A stretch of 64,000 bases of DNA from Serratia nematodiphila DZ0503SBS1. GTDB taxonomy: Bacteria; Pseudomonadota; Gammaproteobacteria; Enterobacterales; Enterobacteriaceae. The stretch is taken from NCBI RefSeq assembly GCF_000738675.1, contig NZ_JPUX01000001.1, positions 4,092,001 to 4,156,000 of the forward strand, in the 5' to 3' direction. The notes beneath the pieces were generated by a model that was given only the letters and a program-made list of their open reading frames with translations, searched no databases and was not told the DNA's origin. The position numbers were made by a program, and so were the translations under genes. This document shows, piece after piece, positions 46,431 to 56,634 of the stretch. Position 1 is the first letter of the stretch. Each line of letters starts with the position of its first letter.

Positions 46431-47546
46431 GTGGAATATGATTTGATCGTGGTGGGCAGCGGTTCAGTCGGCGCGGCGGCAGGGTATTACGCTACCCGGG
46501 CCGGCTTGAAAGCGCTGATGATCGACAGCGCCATTCCTCCACATCGCAACGGCAGCCATCACGGCGATACCCGCATCATTCGTCACGCTTACGGCGAAGG
46601 TGAAAAGTACGTGCCGCTGGTGCTGCGCGCACAGGCGCTGTGGAATGCGCTGATTCAGCAATCCGGTGAAGAACTGTTCCAGTCGTGCGGCGTGCTCAAC
46701 CTGGGGCCGCAGCACTCCGAATTCATTCGCAATGCTCAGCAGAGCGCGCAAAAGTTTCGCCTGAATGCGCAAACCCTCAGCGCCGAACAGATCGCTCAAC
46801 GCTGGCCGGAATTCCGCGCGCCGGAAGGTTACGTCGGCGTCTTCGAGCCGGACGCCGGCTTCCTGCGCTCCGAACTGGCGGTTGCCAGCCTGATCAAACT
46901 GGCGAAAGAGGCCGGCTGCAGCCAGCTGTTCAACTGCCCGGTCAGCGCGGTGAACCCCATTGATGGCGGTGTTGAGATCGTCACCGGCGAAGGGCGTTTC
47001 ACGGCGCGAAAAGCGGTGGTCACCGCAGGCACCTGGGTGAAAGCGCTGTTGCCGCAGCTGCCTATCGCGCCATTGCGCAAGGTATTCTCCTGGCATCAGG
47101 CGGACGGCCGCTACAGCGTGAACAATCGCTTCCCGGCCTTTACCGTCGAAGCGCAGGACGGCACGCACTATTACGGCTTCCCGGCGGATAACGATGGCCT
47201 GAAAGTGGGCAAACACGACGGCGGCCAGCCGATGGATGCTCCCGAACAGCGCAAACCCTTCGGTAGCTACGCCAGCGACGGCACGGAAGTTTTCTCCTTC
47301 CTGCGGCAATTTTTGCCGGGTGTAGGCGTATGTTTACACGGCGAAGCCTGCAGTTATGATATGAGCCCCGACGAAGATTTTATTATCGATACCCTGCCGA
47401 ATTGCGATCGCCTGATGGTCATCAGCGGCTTGAGCGGCCACGGCTTCAAGTTCGCCAGCGCACTGGGCGAGATCGCCGCGCTGTTCGCGCAGGACAAAGC
47501 GCCGCCGGTTGACCTCTCCAGCTTTGGTCTGAAGCGATTCAGCTAA
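46431..47546 (+). CDS. solA: N-methyl-L-tryptophan oxidase
   Basis: A 371-aa flavoprotein of the sarcosine oxidase family that demethylates N-methyl-Trp to Trp, formaldehyde and hydrogen peroxide. It has the FAD motif [19 protein letters not shown], then [16 protein letters not shown] with covalent-flavin family residues, and the late [12 protein letters not shown] and [11 protein letters not shown]. Start is GTG (46431) after AGAGGG, in line with the E. coli N-terminus. A perfect inverted repeat sits just past the stop. Confidence 0.94.
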   Translation: MEYDLIVVGSGSVGAAAGYYATRAGLKALMIDSAIPPHRNGSHHGDTRIIRHAYGEGEKYVPLVLRAQALWNALIQQSGEELFQSCGVLNLGPQHSEFIRNAQQSAQKFRLNAQTLSAEQIAQRWPEFRAPEGYVGVFEPDAGFLRSELAVASLIKLAKEAGCSQLFNCPVSAVNPIDGGVEIVTGEGRFTARKAVVTAGTWVKALLPQLPIAPLRKVFSWHQADGRYSVNNRFPAFTVEAQDGTHYYGFPADNDGLKVGKHDGGQPMDAPEQRKPFGSYASDGTEVFSFLRQFLPGVGVCLHGEACSYDMSPDEDFIIDTLPNCDRLMVISGLSGHGFKFASALGEIAALFAQDKAPPVDLSSFGLKRFS

Positions 47547-47554
47547 GCGAAGGA

Positions 47555-47596
47555 TTTCGCTGTCCACGTTCCCGTCGCGCCCTGGACAGCGAAATC
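47555..47596. repeat. 13-bp inverted repeat after solA
   Basis: ATTTCGCTGTCCA and TGGACAGCGAAAT pair perfectly around 16 nt, 8 bp beyond the solA stop. No T-run follows, so it may protect mRNA ends or be a Rho-independent-like stop without U-tract. Confidence 0.6.
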
Positions 47597-47762
47597 TGCC
47601 GGTTACAATTTATTAACCTGCTAACTCTTTTAAATACCAAGTAAAAATTCTGATAACGGAAATTTCTTGCATTCAGCATTTGAATTTCCGAATTGAACAC
47701 TTGCAGTGTAAGTCCTATTTTACAGAAGATATGCTCCATCGGCTTTCAACAAGGACGTCACC

Positions 47763-48389
47763 ATGAAACTACTTGTCGTGGACGAATGCTGCTTCACCCG
47801 GGTCGGTATAGCCAGCTACTTTGCTGATAGTGGGATTACGACGATCAAGTGCTGCCACAGCATTGAATACGCTACGCCGCTGTTGGCCAGCTTTCAGCCG
47901 AGCCACATTCTGGTGAACCTCAGCAACCAATGCCGCTATAACGAAGCGGACGCACAGCTGCAGGCATTTATGGAAGCCAGCCAGTCCGCCTTGCTGTTTA
48001 TCTATCTCGATACACCTTACCCTTACAGCGAAGCGCCAATGCGCATTGCCGATAATGCCTTTCTGTTCAATAAAAGTATTCTGCCGCTCACCTTACGCAC
48101 GCTGCGCGAAAATCCGCTGGCGCTGGCCGATGACGGCGAAGAGCGTTCCCTGTTCAGCCCACAGGAACTGACGGTAATGAAATATTGGATGGCGGAGATG
48201 CCGAACTACCGCATCGCGAAAAAGCTGCAGATCAGCTCGCATACGGTGTACGTGCACAAGCGTCACATCACGGAGAAGATCAACGCGCGCAACCGGCTGG
48301 AGTTCTACTCGCTGTATAACGTGCTGCGCTATTTCTACCCGCCGAGCGCGCCAACCAATTCGACGCCGCTGGCGCTGCTGGCGGTATAA
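47763..48389 (+). CDS. Orphan LuxR/RcsB-type regulator with pseudo-receiver
   Basis: A 208-aa protein with a receiver-like N-domain and a C-terminal LuxR HTH (LFSPQELTVMKYWMAEMPNYRI, SSHTVYVHKRHITEKINARN). The receiver keeps the acidic pocket (VVDECC), but the position expected for the phosphorylated Asp is Asn52 in ILVNLS. It should not be a normal phospho-switch; it may act like RcsA or BglJ, as an auxiliary partner. No kinase is nearby. It interrupts the E. coli solA-yceO order. The 216-bp AT-rich upstream region should hold its promoter. Confidence 0.82.
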   Translation: MKLLVVDECCFTRVGIASYFADSGITTIKCCHSIEYATPLLASFQPSHILVNLSNQCRYNEADAQLQAFMEASQSALLFIYLDTPYPYSEAPMRIADNAFLFNKSILPLTLRTLRENPLALADDGEERSLFSPQELTVMKYWMAEMPNYRIAKKLQISSHTVYVHKRHITEKINARNRLEFYSLYNVLRYFYPPSAPTNSTPLALLAV

Positions 48390-48511
48390 CATCAAGCCTG
48401 CGATAACGCAGGCTTTTTTATCGCCGCTCCTCCAGCACTCACGCGCGGCGCGCTGTAAAAGACGCCGAGAAAAGGACTATAATCAAGGGTCCTTCTCTTC
48501 AGGCGGCTGAA

Positions 48512-48628
48512 ATGTTAAACCGAATACTGGCGGCTATCGTCAACAACGTGCGTGAGCACCTGGTGCTTTACCTTTGTCTGTGGCTGGTGCTGCTGGCGTT
48601 GGATGTCTATTTCTTCTTCGTCATGTAA
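48512..48628 (+). CDS. yceO: YceO-like single-helix membrane peptide
   Basis: A 38-aa ORF: a basic N-region (NNVREHL) and one membrane helix LVLYLCLWLVLLALDVYFFF. It matches E. coli YceO (46 aa) over INNIREHLMLYLFLW, and the flanking gene order supports it. The ribosome site is weak (AGGCGG). The next gene starts 3 bp after the stop. Function unknown; E. coli yceO has been linked to biofilm and acid phenotypes. Confidence 0.72.
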   Translation: MLNRILAAIVNNVREHLVLYLCLWLVLLALDVYFFFVM

Positions 48629-48631
48629 GCC

Positions 48632-49636
48632 ATGCCGCCGTTATTTCCCCGATTGAGCTTCAGCCGCTTCGGCGATCCCACCCAGGTGCTGGAATTGCAG
48701 CAGATGAGCAGACCGCTGCTGCGCCCCGGGCAGCGGTTATTGCAGATGCGCTATGCCCCGATCAATCCTTCCGATCTGATCCCGATCCACGGCCAATACG
48801 CGCACCGCATCGCCCTGCCGCAGGTGCCGGGATATGAAGGCGTAGGCATCATCCTCAATCCGCAGAATGGACATTCAACGGGCCGACGCGCGCTGGCGGT
48901 AATGGGTAACGGCAGTTGGCAAACCTTCGTCACGCTGCCTGAGGATCGGGTGATCTGGGTGCCGGACGACATTGACGACGCTGGCGCAGCGCAAATCTAT
49001 ATCAACCCGCTCACCTGCTGGGTGCTGTTGACGCAATGGCTGCCGCTCAACGCCGGCGACGTACTGCTGCTCAACGGCGGCGGCTCCGCTGTCAGCCTGC
49101 TGTTGGCGCAGCTGACGGCGCTGCGCGGTATTCGTCTGGCGGTCGTGGTGCGCAACGCCGCTCATCGCCAGGCTTTACTGGCCGCCGGCGCCTGGCGCGT
49201 TATCGAAGCGCCGCAGCTGGTGGAAATGACGAATTTTGGCGCCCGTGCGGCCATCGACTGCATCGGTGGAGAAGACGGATTGCAATTGGCGCGGGCGGTA
49301 CGCTCCGGCGGCGATTTTGTGGCGCTGGGCCTGCTGAGCGGCCGCCAGGTAGACTGGCGGCGCGTGGTGGACGAGTTAAAGCTGCGCGCTTCGCTGTTCC
49401 ACCTGCGCAAATGGAACGCACAGGCGGCGCCGGCGCAATGGCAGATGGCGTTTTATCAGTTGTTCCAGCTGCTGCGGCGCGGCCAGCTGGCGCTGCGCCC
49501 ACCCGCCGCGATTTATCCTTTGCATCAGTACGCAGCGGCGCTGCAGCATGCCGCACAACCCGGCGTGAGCGGAAAAATCTTCCTCACTCCGGCGCCGCCG
49601 GAGGCTGGCGCGGCGGGCGGCCGTCCCCCAGGATAA
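48632..49636 (+). CDS. MDR-family (quinone oxidoreductase-like) alcohol dehydrogenase
   Basis: A 334-aa medium-chain dehydrogenase of the zinc-free MECR/quinone reductase type. It has the MRYAPINPSDLIPIHGQY and VPGYEGVG segments and a Rossmann LNGGGSAVSLLLAQLTALRG. No structural Zn Cys cluster is seen. E. coli has no gene here. Its last 53 bp overlap the 3' end of convergent tqsA, which is long for a convergent pair. Substrate unknown. Confidence 0.83.
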   Translation: MPPLFPRLSFSRFGDPTQVLELQQMSRPLLRPGQRLLQMRYAPINPSDLIPIHGQYAHRIALPQVPGYEGVGIILNPQNGHSTGRRALAVMGNGSWQTFVTLPEDRVIWVPDDIDDAGAAQIYINPLTCWVLLTQWLPLNAGDVLLLNGGGSAVSLLLAQLTALRGIRLAVVVRNAAHRQALLAAGAWRVIEAPQLVEMTNFGARAAIDCIGGEDGLQLARAVRSGGDFVALGLLSGRQVDWRRVVDELKLRASLFHLRKWNAQAAPAQWQMAFYQLFQLLRRGQLALRPPAAIYPLHQYAAALQHAAQPGVSGKIFLTPAPPEAGAAGGRPPG

Positions 49637-50642
49637 CCGCCAGCCGATAGCCGCCCTCGGTGGTCTCCAGCGCGATGCGCGCCACGATCGTCAGTGGCAC
49701 CGACAGCAACATGCCCACCGGGCCGAGCAGCCAGCCCCAAAAGATCAGCGACAGGAACACCACCAGCGTCGACAGTCCCAGCCCGCGCCCCATCACCCGC
49801 GGTTCGAGGATATTACCGATCACCATGTTGACAGCGATAAAGCCGCCCGCCACCACCAGCGCATCCCCCAATCCGTTGAACAACAGCGCCTGAATCAGCG
49901 GCGGAATGGCGGCCAACACCGAGCCGATATTGGGAATATAGTTGAGCAGAAACGCCAGCAGCCCCCAGATAAAGGCGAAGCGCACGCCGACCGCCGCCAG
50001 GAAGATCCAGACGATCACCCCAGTGGCCAGGCTGATGATGGTTTTAATCACCAGATAGCGCGTCACGCCGTCCAGCGCCCGCCGCATCGCGGCGAGCCCC
50101 TCGTTCGGCTTATCCAGCGCCTGCTGCAGCTTGTAAGGCAGCAGCTGCACTTCGAACAGCATAAACACCACGGTCATCAGCAGCAGGAAGACGTTGGTCA
50201 TGGCGCCAGACAGGTGCCCCAGCATGCGGGTGACCAGATTCATCGCCGCGCTGGGATCAACATACTGCAGCATCGCTTCGCTGGAGAGGCTGATATTGAA
50301 GCGATCGGCGTAATGCTGCAGCTCGCGCAGCTTCTCGATCATCATGCCGCGATACTGCGGCAGCGAGCGGGCGAACTCATTGAGCGAAGCGCCCAACATG
50401 CCGATAAACAGCATCACGACCACGATCACCGCCGTCAGCAGCAGCGTCACCCCGACGATACGCGGCACCCGCTTGCGTTCCAGCATCGCCACCAGCGGGT
50501 TCAGCACCATGGCGAGAAACACCGCCAGTAAAAACGGCACCACGATGTCGGCGGCGGCTTTCACCCCGGCCAGAATGATCACCAACATCGCCAGCAGGAC
50601 GGCCAGACGCAGGCTGCTGTCGGTCACGTGGGTTCGGCCCAT
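49584..50642 (-). CDS. tqsA: AI-2E family transporter TqsA
   Basis: A 352-aa membrane protein with about 7-8 helices, orthologous to E. coli TqsA (344 aa), linked to export of autoinducer-2. Conserved parts are the mid-protein AFIWGLLAFLLNYIPNIGSV and the C-terminal GNILEPRVMGRGLGLSTLVV and WGWLLGPVGMLLSVPLT. AAGGA precedes the ATG. The C-terminal 17 codons overlap the MDR gene. E. coli keeps tqsA elsewhere. Confidence 0.92.
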   Translation of the reverse strand: MGRTHVTDSSLRLAVLLAMLVIILAGVKAAADIVVPFLLAVFLAMVLNPLVAMLERKRVPRIVGVTLLLTAVIVVVMLFIGMLGASLNEFARSLPQYRGMMIEKLRELQHYADRFNISLSSEAMLQYVDPSAAMNLVTRMLGHLSGAMTNVFLLLMTVVFMLFEVQLLPYKLQQALDKPNEGLAAMRRALDGVTRYLVIKTIISLATGVIVWIFLAAVGVRFAFIWGLLAFLLNYIPNIGSVLAAIPPLIQALLFNGLGDALVVAGGFIAVNMVIGNILEPRVMGRGLGLSTLVVFLSLIFWGWLLGPVGMLLSVPLTIVARIALETTEGGYRLAVILGDGRPPRQPPAAPE

Positions 50643-51083
50643 GACGTTTCCTTGTTATTTCACTGGGTTAACCGGCCTCATGGGGCCGTCTCTTGGCGCT
50701 AATGGTAGCAAAATCCGCCGCTGCACCGCAGGGATTTAGCGAAACCGTTCGACAACGTTAATCTTTCCGCCCTGCTCTGCGCCGCAAAAAATAGGCATAA
50801 CCTTTGCCAACAAATAATCTCACCGGGCAACTCACGCGAGGTTTACGTAAAATGACAAAAGCTGACATTAATAGATAATAAGCCTAATTTTCAACAACTA
50901 GCACAATCGCCGGGCGAGAGAAACAATATCATCTTCAACGATTTATCTGAAGGTTCCCGAACATCTCAAACAAATTCACTGACTAATATTTCTAAGAAGT
51001 AACATAGTTAAATTTATTATTGATTTTATGTTTCCTAAAGTTTAATTATTGCAGCCAGCCAATCGGTAATCGAAGGAAACAGG
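50643..51083. other. AT-rich divergent spacer tqsA-yceJ
   Basis: About 440 bp, markedly AT-rich from 50860 on. No ORF with a ribosome site longer than about 30 codons is visible. It should hold the promoters of both divergent genes; I cannot place them. Confidence 0.5.
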
Positions 51084-51638
51084 ATGCTCTGGAAAAATAC
51101 CGCCGATCGTTTCGGCCATGTGTCAGTGTTGATCCACTGGCTGGTGGCGTTGACGGTGTACGGCATGTTCGCGCTCGGCCTGTGGATGGTCACGCTGGGC
51201 TATTACGACGTCTGGTATCACCAGGCGCCGGAGATCCACAAAAGCATCGGCACGCTGCTGTTCATCGTGATGGTGATCCGCGTGATCTGGCGCTTTGTCT
51301 CGCCGCCGCCCAAACCTCTGGCCAGCTATGGCCGCCTCACTCGCGTCAGCGCCATCCTCGCGCATCTGGCGCTGTACGCCGTGCTGTTCGGCATTCTGAT
51401 CAGCGGCTATCTGATCTCCACCGCCGACGGTCAACCGATCAGCGTCTTCGGCTGGTTCGACGTGCCCGCCACCGTGACCGGCATGGCGGAACAGGCCGAC
51501 ACCGCCGGCGCCATACACCTTTACCTGGCCTGGGCCGTGGTAGTGCTCTCGGTACTGCACGGGCTGGCCGCGCTTAAACATCACTTTATCGATCGTGATG
51601 TCACTTTGAAACGGATGCTGGGTAGCAGCGCCGATTAA
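51084..51638 (+). CDS. yceJ: YceJ, cytochrome b561
   Basis: A 184-aa four-helix membrane protein of the bacterial b561 family. Candidate heme His are in [30 protein letters not shown] and [20 protein letters not shown]. The pairing with yceI, 23 bp downstream, is as in E. coli, where the two are co-transcribed and respond to pH or salt. AAGGAAAC precedes the ATG. The electron partner is unknown. Confidence 0.92.
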   Translation: MLWKNTADRFGHVSVLIHWLVALTVYGMFALGLWMVTLGYYDVWYHQAPEIHKSIGTLLFIVMVIRVIWRFVSPPPKPLASYGRLTRVSAILAHLALYAVLFGILISGYLISTADGQPISVFGWFDVPATVTGMAEQADTAGAIHLYLAWAVVVLSVLHGLAALKHHFIDRDVTLKRMLGSSAD

Positions 51639-51661
51639 CCTTTGGATTTATGGAGATTGCT

Positions 51662-52240
51662 ATGTTGAAAAAGACCGTATTGGGCCTGACCGCAGGTGCC
51701 CTGCTGCTGAGCGCCGGTTCCGCACTGGCGGCGGACTACAAGATCGACAAACAGGGCCAGCACGCCTTTATCGAGTTCCGCATCCAGCATCTGGGCTACA
51801 GCTGGCTGTACGGCAGCTTTAAAGACTTCGACGGTGGCTTCACCTTCGACGAAAAAGATCCTTCGAAGGACAAGGTCAACGTGACCATCAATACCGCCAG
51901 CGTCGACACCAACCATGCCGAGCGCGACAAGCACCTGCGCAGCGCCGAATTCCTCAACGTGGAGAAGAACAAGCAGGCCAAGTTTGAATCCACCGAAGTG
52001 AAGAAAAACGGCGACGGTTATGCGGTGGTCGGCAACCTGACGCTGAACGGCGTCACCAAACCGGTTACGCTGGACGCCAAACTGATTGGCCAGGGCAACG
52101 ATCCGTGGGGCGGCTACCGCGCCGGCTTTGAAGCCAACGGCAAGATCAAGCTGAAAGATTTCGGCATCACCACCGATCTGGGCCCGGCGTCGCAAGACGT
52201 TGAGCTGATCATCTCCGTAGAAGGCGTGCGCGAGAAATAA
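51662..52240 (+). CDS. yceI: YceI, periplasmic lipocalin-like protein
   Basis: A 192-aa secreted protein with signal peptide ending LSAGSALAA. The mature beta-barrel starts [20 protein letters not shown] and has [21 protein letters not shown], the YceI signature. The family binds polyisoprenoids. I start at MLKKTVLG, with GGAG 7 nt upstream, four codons after another ATG. A bidirectional terminator follows. Confidence 0.94.
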   Translation: MLKKTVLGLTAGALLLSAGSALAADYKIDKQGQHAFIEFRIQHLGYSWLYGSFKDFDGGFTFDEKDPSKDKVNVTINTASVDTNHAERDKHLRSAEFLNVEKNKQAKFESTEVKKNGDGYAVVGNLTLNGVTKPVTLDAKLIGQGNDPWGGYRAGFEANGKIKLKDFGITTDLGPASQDVELIISVEGVREK

Positions 52241-52270
52241 AAAAAAGCCCGGCTTGGCGGCCGGGCTTCT
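52241..52270. terminator. Bidirectional terminator between yceI and trhO
   Basis: AAGCCCGGC/GCCGGGCTT; an eight-T run on the minus strand serves trhO best. Confidence 0.9.
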
Positions 52271-52283
52271 CATTTCCTCAGGC

Positions 52284-53351
52284 TCAGCGGGCTGGGCCTT
52301 CTTCTTCCGGTGCCGGAATGTGCATCGTGGTCTGCAGCAAGCCTTTCGACTTATTGAAGATCTTGACGCCATTTTCACGGCCGGCACGGCGCGCGCGCTG
52401 TTCTTCGCGCGGCAGCTTCAGCTCTTCGCGGCAAATCTCGCTGCAGCATCCTTCAAACTTGGCGGCGCAGCTCGGGCACTGAATAAACAACAGATGGCAG
52501 CCGTCGTTCTTGCAGTTGGTATGAGTGTCGCACGGCGCTCCGCACTGGTGGCAGTTGGCGATCACATCGTCGGAGATGCGCTCGCCCATGCGCTCATCGA
52601 ACACGAAGTTTTTGCCGATAAACTTCAGCGGCAACCCCTGTTCTTTCGCTTTGCGGGTGTATTCGATGATCCCGCCTTCCACGTGGTAGATGTTTTTAAA
52701 ACCGTTGTGCAGCATATAGGCGCTGGCTTTTTCACAGCGAATGCCGCCGGTACAGTACATGACGATATTCTTGTCTTTGCTGTCCTGCAGCATCTCCACC
52801 GCCATCGGCAACTGATCGCGGAAGGTATCCGACGGCACCTCGATGGCGTTTTCGAAGTGGCCGACTTCGTACTCATAGTGGTTGCGCATATCGACAAATA
52901 CCGTATTCGGATCGTCGATCATCTGATTGACGCGCTCGGCCTGCAGATACTCGCCGACGTTGCTCGGATCGAAACTTTCGTCATCGATGCCGTCGGCCAC
53001 GATACGCTCACGCACCTTGAGGCGCAGCACCCAGAAGGATTTGCCGTCGTCTTCGAGCGCGATATTCAGGCGTACCTGATCCAGCGCCGGGTGCGAGGCG
53101 AACAGCGCGGCTTTGAACGCGTCGAAGTTATGCTGCGGCACGCTGATCTGCGCGTTGATGCCCTCTTTCGCCACGTAGATGCGGCCAAACACCTTCAGTT
53201 TTTCAAACTGAACGTACAGGCTGTCGCGAAACGCCTTGGGATCGTCGATGGAGAAGTATTTGTAAAAAGAAACTGTGGTGCGCGGCTCGGTTTCCGCCAG
53301 CATGCGCGCCTTCAGTTCCTCATTAGAAATTCGGTTATGTAACACTGGCAT
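52284..53351 (-). CDS. trhO: tRNA uridine(34) hydroxylase TrhO
   Basis: A 355-aa rhodanese-domain protein (formerly YceA) that forms 5-hydroxyuridine at tRNA position 34. The rhodanese loop with catalytic Cys is [14 protein letters not shown] near residue 183. Four Cys pairs ([26 protein letters not shown]) follow. It is orthologous to E. coli YceA (350 aa). It diverges from yceI through the shared terminator's far side and is followed upstream by a small ORF and lpxL. Confidence 0.94.
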   Translation of the reverse strand: MPVLHNRISNEELKARMLAETEPRTTVSFYKYFSIDDPKAFRDSLYVQFEKLKVFGRIYVAKEGINAQISVPQHNFDAFKAALFASHPALDQVRLNIALEDDGKSFWVLRLKVRERIVADGIDDESFDPSNVGEYLQAERVNQMIDDPNTVFVDMRNHYEYEVGHFENAIEVPSDTFRDQLPMAVEMLQDSKDKNIVMYCTGGIRCEKASAYMLHNGFKNIYHVEGGIIEYTRKAKEQGLPLKFIGKNFVFDERMGERISDDVIANCHQCGAPCDTHTNCKNDGCHLLFIQCPSCAAKFEGCCSEICREELKLPREEQRARRAGRENGVKIFNKSKGLLQTTMHIPAPEEEGPAR

Positions 53352-53469
53352 GGTGTACTTTCCTGTCTTTCGGGAGGTGACTGATTACCGCGCGCAGCCA
53401 GCAGGCCCACGCGCGGCGCACATCATACCCGAAAAACCGCCGCCGCGCAGCCCTGGCGCAGCGCCCCGT

Positions 53470-53628
53470 TCAGCGCCCGCCGCCTTCGGTAAACGCGGAA
53501 GCCACCATACCGAGCGCCATCATCACGCCGGCAAGCGCCAATATCGCGTTCATCTGCAGATGTGCGCCGACGCTGCCGACCGCCGCCCCCAACACCAGCA
53601 GCCCCGCACTGATCCATGATGCCAACAT
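53470..53628 (-). CDS. Small two-helix membrane ORF
   Basis: A 52-codon ORF, MLASWISAGLLVLGAAVGSV at the start and two hydrophobic segments (about 5-20 and 27-45) rich in Ala, Gly and Met. GAGGG lies 5 nt before the ATG. Codon use is in line with neighbours. I recognise no family. It lies between trhO and lpxL; upstream, 53630-53700 is AT-rich and may be its promoter. Confidence 0.5.
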   Translation of the reverse strand: MLASWISAGLLVLGAAVGSVGAHLQMNAILALAGVMMALGMVASAFTEGGGR

Positions 53629-53889
53629 ATTTACCCTCTAAATAATTACCGACAATAATATCGCCATTATCTTTGGCAGGAAAGATTGTGGAAAAATTCG
53701 GCATTCGATGCATATTTAACGCCCCAAAAGGGATTTTAATGCGTTGTGTTTTCCCGGATCGCCAGAAAAATGCCACAATAGTCGCAAACAAACGGCAGAA
53801 ACGAACCTTGCCGCCGAGTTCACCCGGCTGCCAGACCGTGCGATGACGCTGTCATTACACTTAAACAACCGTATTCAAACAGAGAACCC

Positions 53890-54810
53890 ATGACTCAAGT
53901 TCCTACTTTCAATCGCTCCTTATTGCACCCGCGCTACTGGCTGACCTGGGTCGGCATCGGCTTGCTGTATCTGCTGGTGTTGCTGCCTTACCCCGTCATC
54001 TACTGGCTCGGCACCTCGATTGGGCGATTTTCCATGCGCTTTCTCAAGCGGCGCGTCGCTATCGCCCAACGCAACCTCGAGCTCTGTTTTCCCGACATGC
54101 CGCAGGCCGAACGCGATGCGCTGGTGGTAAAGAATTTCGAATCGGTCGGCATGGGGCTGTTTGAAACCGGCATGGCGTGGTTCTGGCCCAACTGGCGCAT
54201 CGAGCGCTGGTTCAAGGTCAGCGGCCTGGAGCATATCCAAAAAGCGCGCGACAACCAGCAAGGCGTGCTGCTGATTGGCCTGCACTTTTTGACGCTGGAG
54301 CTGGGCGCGCGCATCTTCGGCATTCACAACCCGGGCATCGGCGTTTACCGCCCGCACGACAACAAGCTGATGGACTGGCTGCAAACCTGGGGGCGCATGC
54401 GTTCCAACAAGTCGATGCTGGATCGCAAGGACGTCAAAGGCATGATCCGTGCCCTGAAACAGGGCGATATCATCTGGTATGCGCCGGATCACGACTACGG
54501 CCCGCGCAGCAGCGTTTTCGTGCCGCTGTTCGCCGTGGACAAAGCCGCCACCACCACCGGCAGCTATGTGCTGGTGCGAATGGGTAAACCGGCGATCATT
54601 CCGTTCACCCCGCGTCGCCTGCCGGACGGCAAAGGGTATGAACTGATCATGCAGCCGGCGGTGGAAAACTTCCCGCTGGATAATGAACTCGACGCCGCCG
54701 CCTTCATGAATAAAGTGGTGGAAAAAGAGATCCTGATGGCACCGGACCAATACATGTGGCTGCATCGCCGCTTCAAGACCCGTCCGGAAGGCGAGCCTTC
54801 GCTTTACTGA
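53890..54810 (+). CDS. lpxL: Lipid A biosynthesis lauroyltransferase
   Basis: A 306-aa inner-membrane acyltransferase that adds the secondary laurate to Kdo2-lipid IVA. A membrane helix lies at about 17-35. The acceptor motif [10 protein letters not shown] (His/Glu) and [14 protein letters not shown], then RMRSNKSM, mark LpxL. The C-terminal [15 protein letters not shown] is typical. E. coli LpxL also has 306 aa. A terminator follows at once. Confidence 0.95.
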   Translation: MTQVPTFNRSLLHPRYWLTWVGIGLLYLLVLLPYPVIYWLGTSIGRFSMRFLKRRVAIAQRNLELCFPDMPQAERDALVVKNFESVGMGLFETGMAWFWPNWRIERWFKVSGLEHIQKARDNQQGVLLIGLHFLTLELGARIFGIHNPGIGVYRPHDNKLMDWLQTWGRMRSNKSMLDRKDVKGMIRALKQGDIIWYAPDHDYGPRSSVFVPLFAVDKAATTTGSYVLVRMGKPAIIPFTPRRLPDGKGYELIMQPAVENFPLDNELDAAAFMNKVVEKEILMAPDQYMWLHRRFKTRPEGEPSLY

Positions 54811-54816
54811 TAAAAC

Positions 54817-54841
54817 CAACCCGCCGCCGGCGGGTTTTTTA
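54817..54841 (+). terminator. Terminator of lpxL
   Basis: AACCCGCC-G-CCGGCGGGTT with T6. Confidence 0.9.
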
Positions 54842-54911
54842 TTGCGTGCCTCTTGAGAATCGCCGGCGAGGGTGGGATGGTAATGCCTTTGCCGACACCC
54901 CAGGAGCCGCT

Positions 54912-55196
54912 ATGTACATTGTCAGCCTGACCTACCATCGCCCGATCGCCGACGTCGACAGCCACCTTGACGGGCACATCGCCTGGCTTAAGAAATATTT
55001 TCAGGACGGCACCTTCGTCGCTTCCGGCCGCAAGAATCCCCGCACCGGCGGCGTGATCCTGGCCAAGGGCATTGAGCGTGCGCAGCTGGACGCCATCCTG
55101 GCCGAAGATCCGTTCAACGCCGTGGCCCACTACGAGGTCATCGACTTTAGCGCTACCACCACCGCCGCTGGTTTCGAGACGCTGGTCGGCTTATAA
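54912..55196 (+). CDS. YciI-like (YCII domain) protein
   Basis: A 94-aa single-domain YCII protein (ferredoxin-like fold). It shows YIVSLTYHRPIADVDSHLDGHIAWL, with the His and Asp typical of the family, then GVILAKGI and DPFNAVAHYEVIDF. CAGGAG precedes the ATG. Function of stand-alone YciI proteins is unsettled; some act as hydrolase-like or dehydrochlorinase-like enzymes. A partial hairpin without T-run follows at about 55210-55236. Confidence 0.85.
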   Translation: MYIVSLTYHRPIADVDSHLDGHIAWLKKYFQDGTFVASGRKNPRTGGVILAKGIERAQLDAILAEDPFNAVAHYEVIDFSATTTAAGFETLVGL

Positions 55197-55395
55197 AACG
55201 CTGTAAATTCCGTGCGCTAAGCGCGGAATAAGGTTTAAACGCCATTTTTAAAACTTTATTTCATTTTTCACCCTATTTCCGTCTTCTGGTTTGCCGTTGC
55301 CACGCAGGCGGCGCATACTTATCAGGCTAACTTTCACGTTTTGCCCCTTCATCATGCCGCCGGCAAAGCGCGTCACCTTTCGGCAGTGGACATTT

Positions 55396-56634
55396 ATGGC
55401 TTCGGCAGCAGAACCCGTTAACTGGAAACGCAACCTTTTCGTCGCCTGGGTCGGGTGTTTTCTCACCGGCGCCGCCTTCAGCCTGGTGATGCCGTTTCTT
55501 CCGCTGTACGTAGAGACGCTGGGCGTAACCGGCCATCAGGCGCTCAACATGTGGTCCGGTCTGCTGTTCAGCATCACCTTCCTGTTTTCCGCTATCGCCG
55601 CGCCGTTTTGGGGCGCCCTGGCCGACCGACGCGGCCGTAAACTGATGCTGCTGCGCTCCGCCCTGGGCATGGCGATCGTCATGGTGCTGATGGGCATGGC
55701 GCAAACGGTCTGGCAATTTCTCGCGCTGCGCGCGGTGCTGGGGCTGCTCGGCGGGTTCATCCCCAACGCCAACGCGCTGATCGCCACCCAGGTGCCGCGC
55801 AACCGCAGCGGCTGGGCGCTCGGCACCCTGTCTACCGGCGGCGTCGGCGGCGCGCTGATCGGCCCGCTGATCGGTGGCCTGTTGGCCGATCTGTACGGGC
55901 TGCGCCCGGTGTTTTATATCACCGCCGCGGTGCTGTTCGTCTGCTTTGTGCTGACGCTGCTGTATGTCAAAGAGCAATTCACCCCGGTGCAAAAGCGCGA
56001 CATGTTGCACGCAAAACAGGTGTTCGCCTCGCTGAAGAACCCGAAGCTGGTGCTCAGCCTGTTCGTGACCACCATGATCATTCAGATCGCCACCGGCTCG
56101 ATTGCGCCGATCCTGACGCTGTATGTGCGCGATCTGGCCGGCGCCACCCATAACCTGGCGTTTATCAGCGGGCTGATTGCCTCGGTGCCCGGCGTCGCGG
56201 CCTTGATGAGCGCCCCACGGTTGGGCAAGCTGGGCGATCGCATCGGCCCGGAGCGCATTCTGGTGTTTATGCTGATCGTCTCGGTGCTGCTGCTGATCCC
56301 GATGGCGTTCGTGCAAACGCCGTGGCAGCTTGGGGTACTGCGTTTTCTGCTGGGAGCGGCCGACGGCGCGCTGCTGCCGGCGGTACAGACGCTGTTGATT
56401 TATAACTGCACCAATCAGGTAGCCGGCCGAATCTTCAGCTACAACCAATCGTTCCGCGACGTCGGCAACGTCAGCGGTCCGCTGCTCGGCGCTGCGGTCT
56501 CCGCCGGCTACGGTTTTCGCGCGGTCTTCGCCGTCACCGCTTTAGTGGTGCTGTTCAACGCCGGTTATTCCTGGTGGTGTCTGCGACGGCGGCCGGGCTA
56601 TTTGCGGGAAGACACGCTGCAGGAAGAACAATAG
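55396..56634 (+). CDS. mdtG: MFS efflux transporter MdtG
   Basis: A 412-aa 12-helix major facilitator, orthologous to E. coli MdtG (YceE), which exports fosfomycin and deoxycholate. It reads [20 protein letters not shown] and [19 protein letters not shown] (motif A). In E. coli it belongs to the MarA/SoxS regulon; I could not place a clear marbox. The start is by homology; its Shine-Dalgarno is weak. The 199-bp upstream spacer holds no other gene. Confidence 0.93.
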   Translation: MASAAEPVNWKRNLFVAWVGCFLTGAAFSLVMPFLPLYVETLGVTGHQALNMWSGLLFSITFLFSAIAAPFWGALADRRGRKLMLLRSALGMAIVMVLMGMAQTVWQFLALRAVLGLLGGFIPNANALIATQVPRNRSGWALGTLSTGGVGGALIGPLIGGLLADLYGLRPVFYITAAVLFVCFVLTLLYVKEQFTPVQKRDMLHAKQVFASLKNPKLVLSLFVTTMIIQIATGSIAPILTLYVRDLAGATHNLAFISGLIASVPGVAALMSAPRLGKLGDRIGPERILVFMLIVSVLLLIPMAFVQTPWQLGVLRFLLGAADGALLPAVQTLLIYNCTNQVAGRIFSYNQSFRDVGNVSGPLLGAAVSAGYGFRAVFAVTALVVLFNAGYSWWCLRRRPGYLREDTLQEEQ

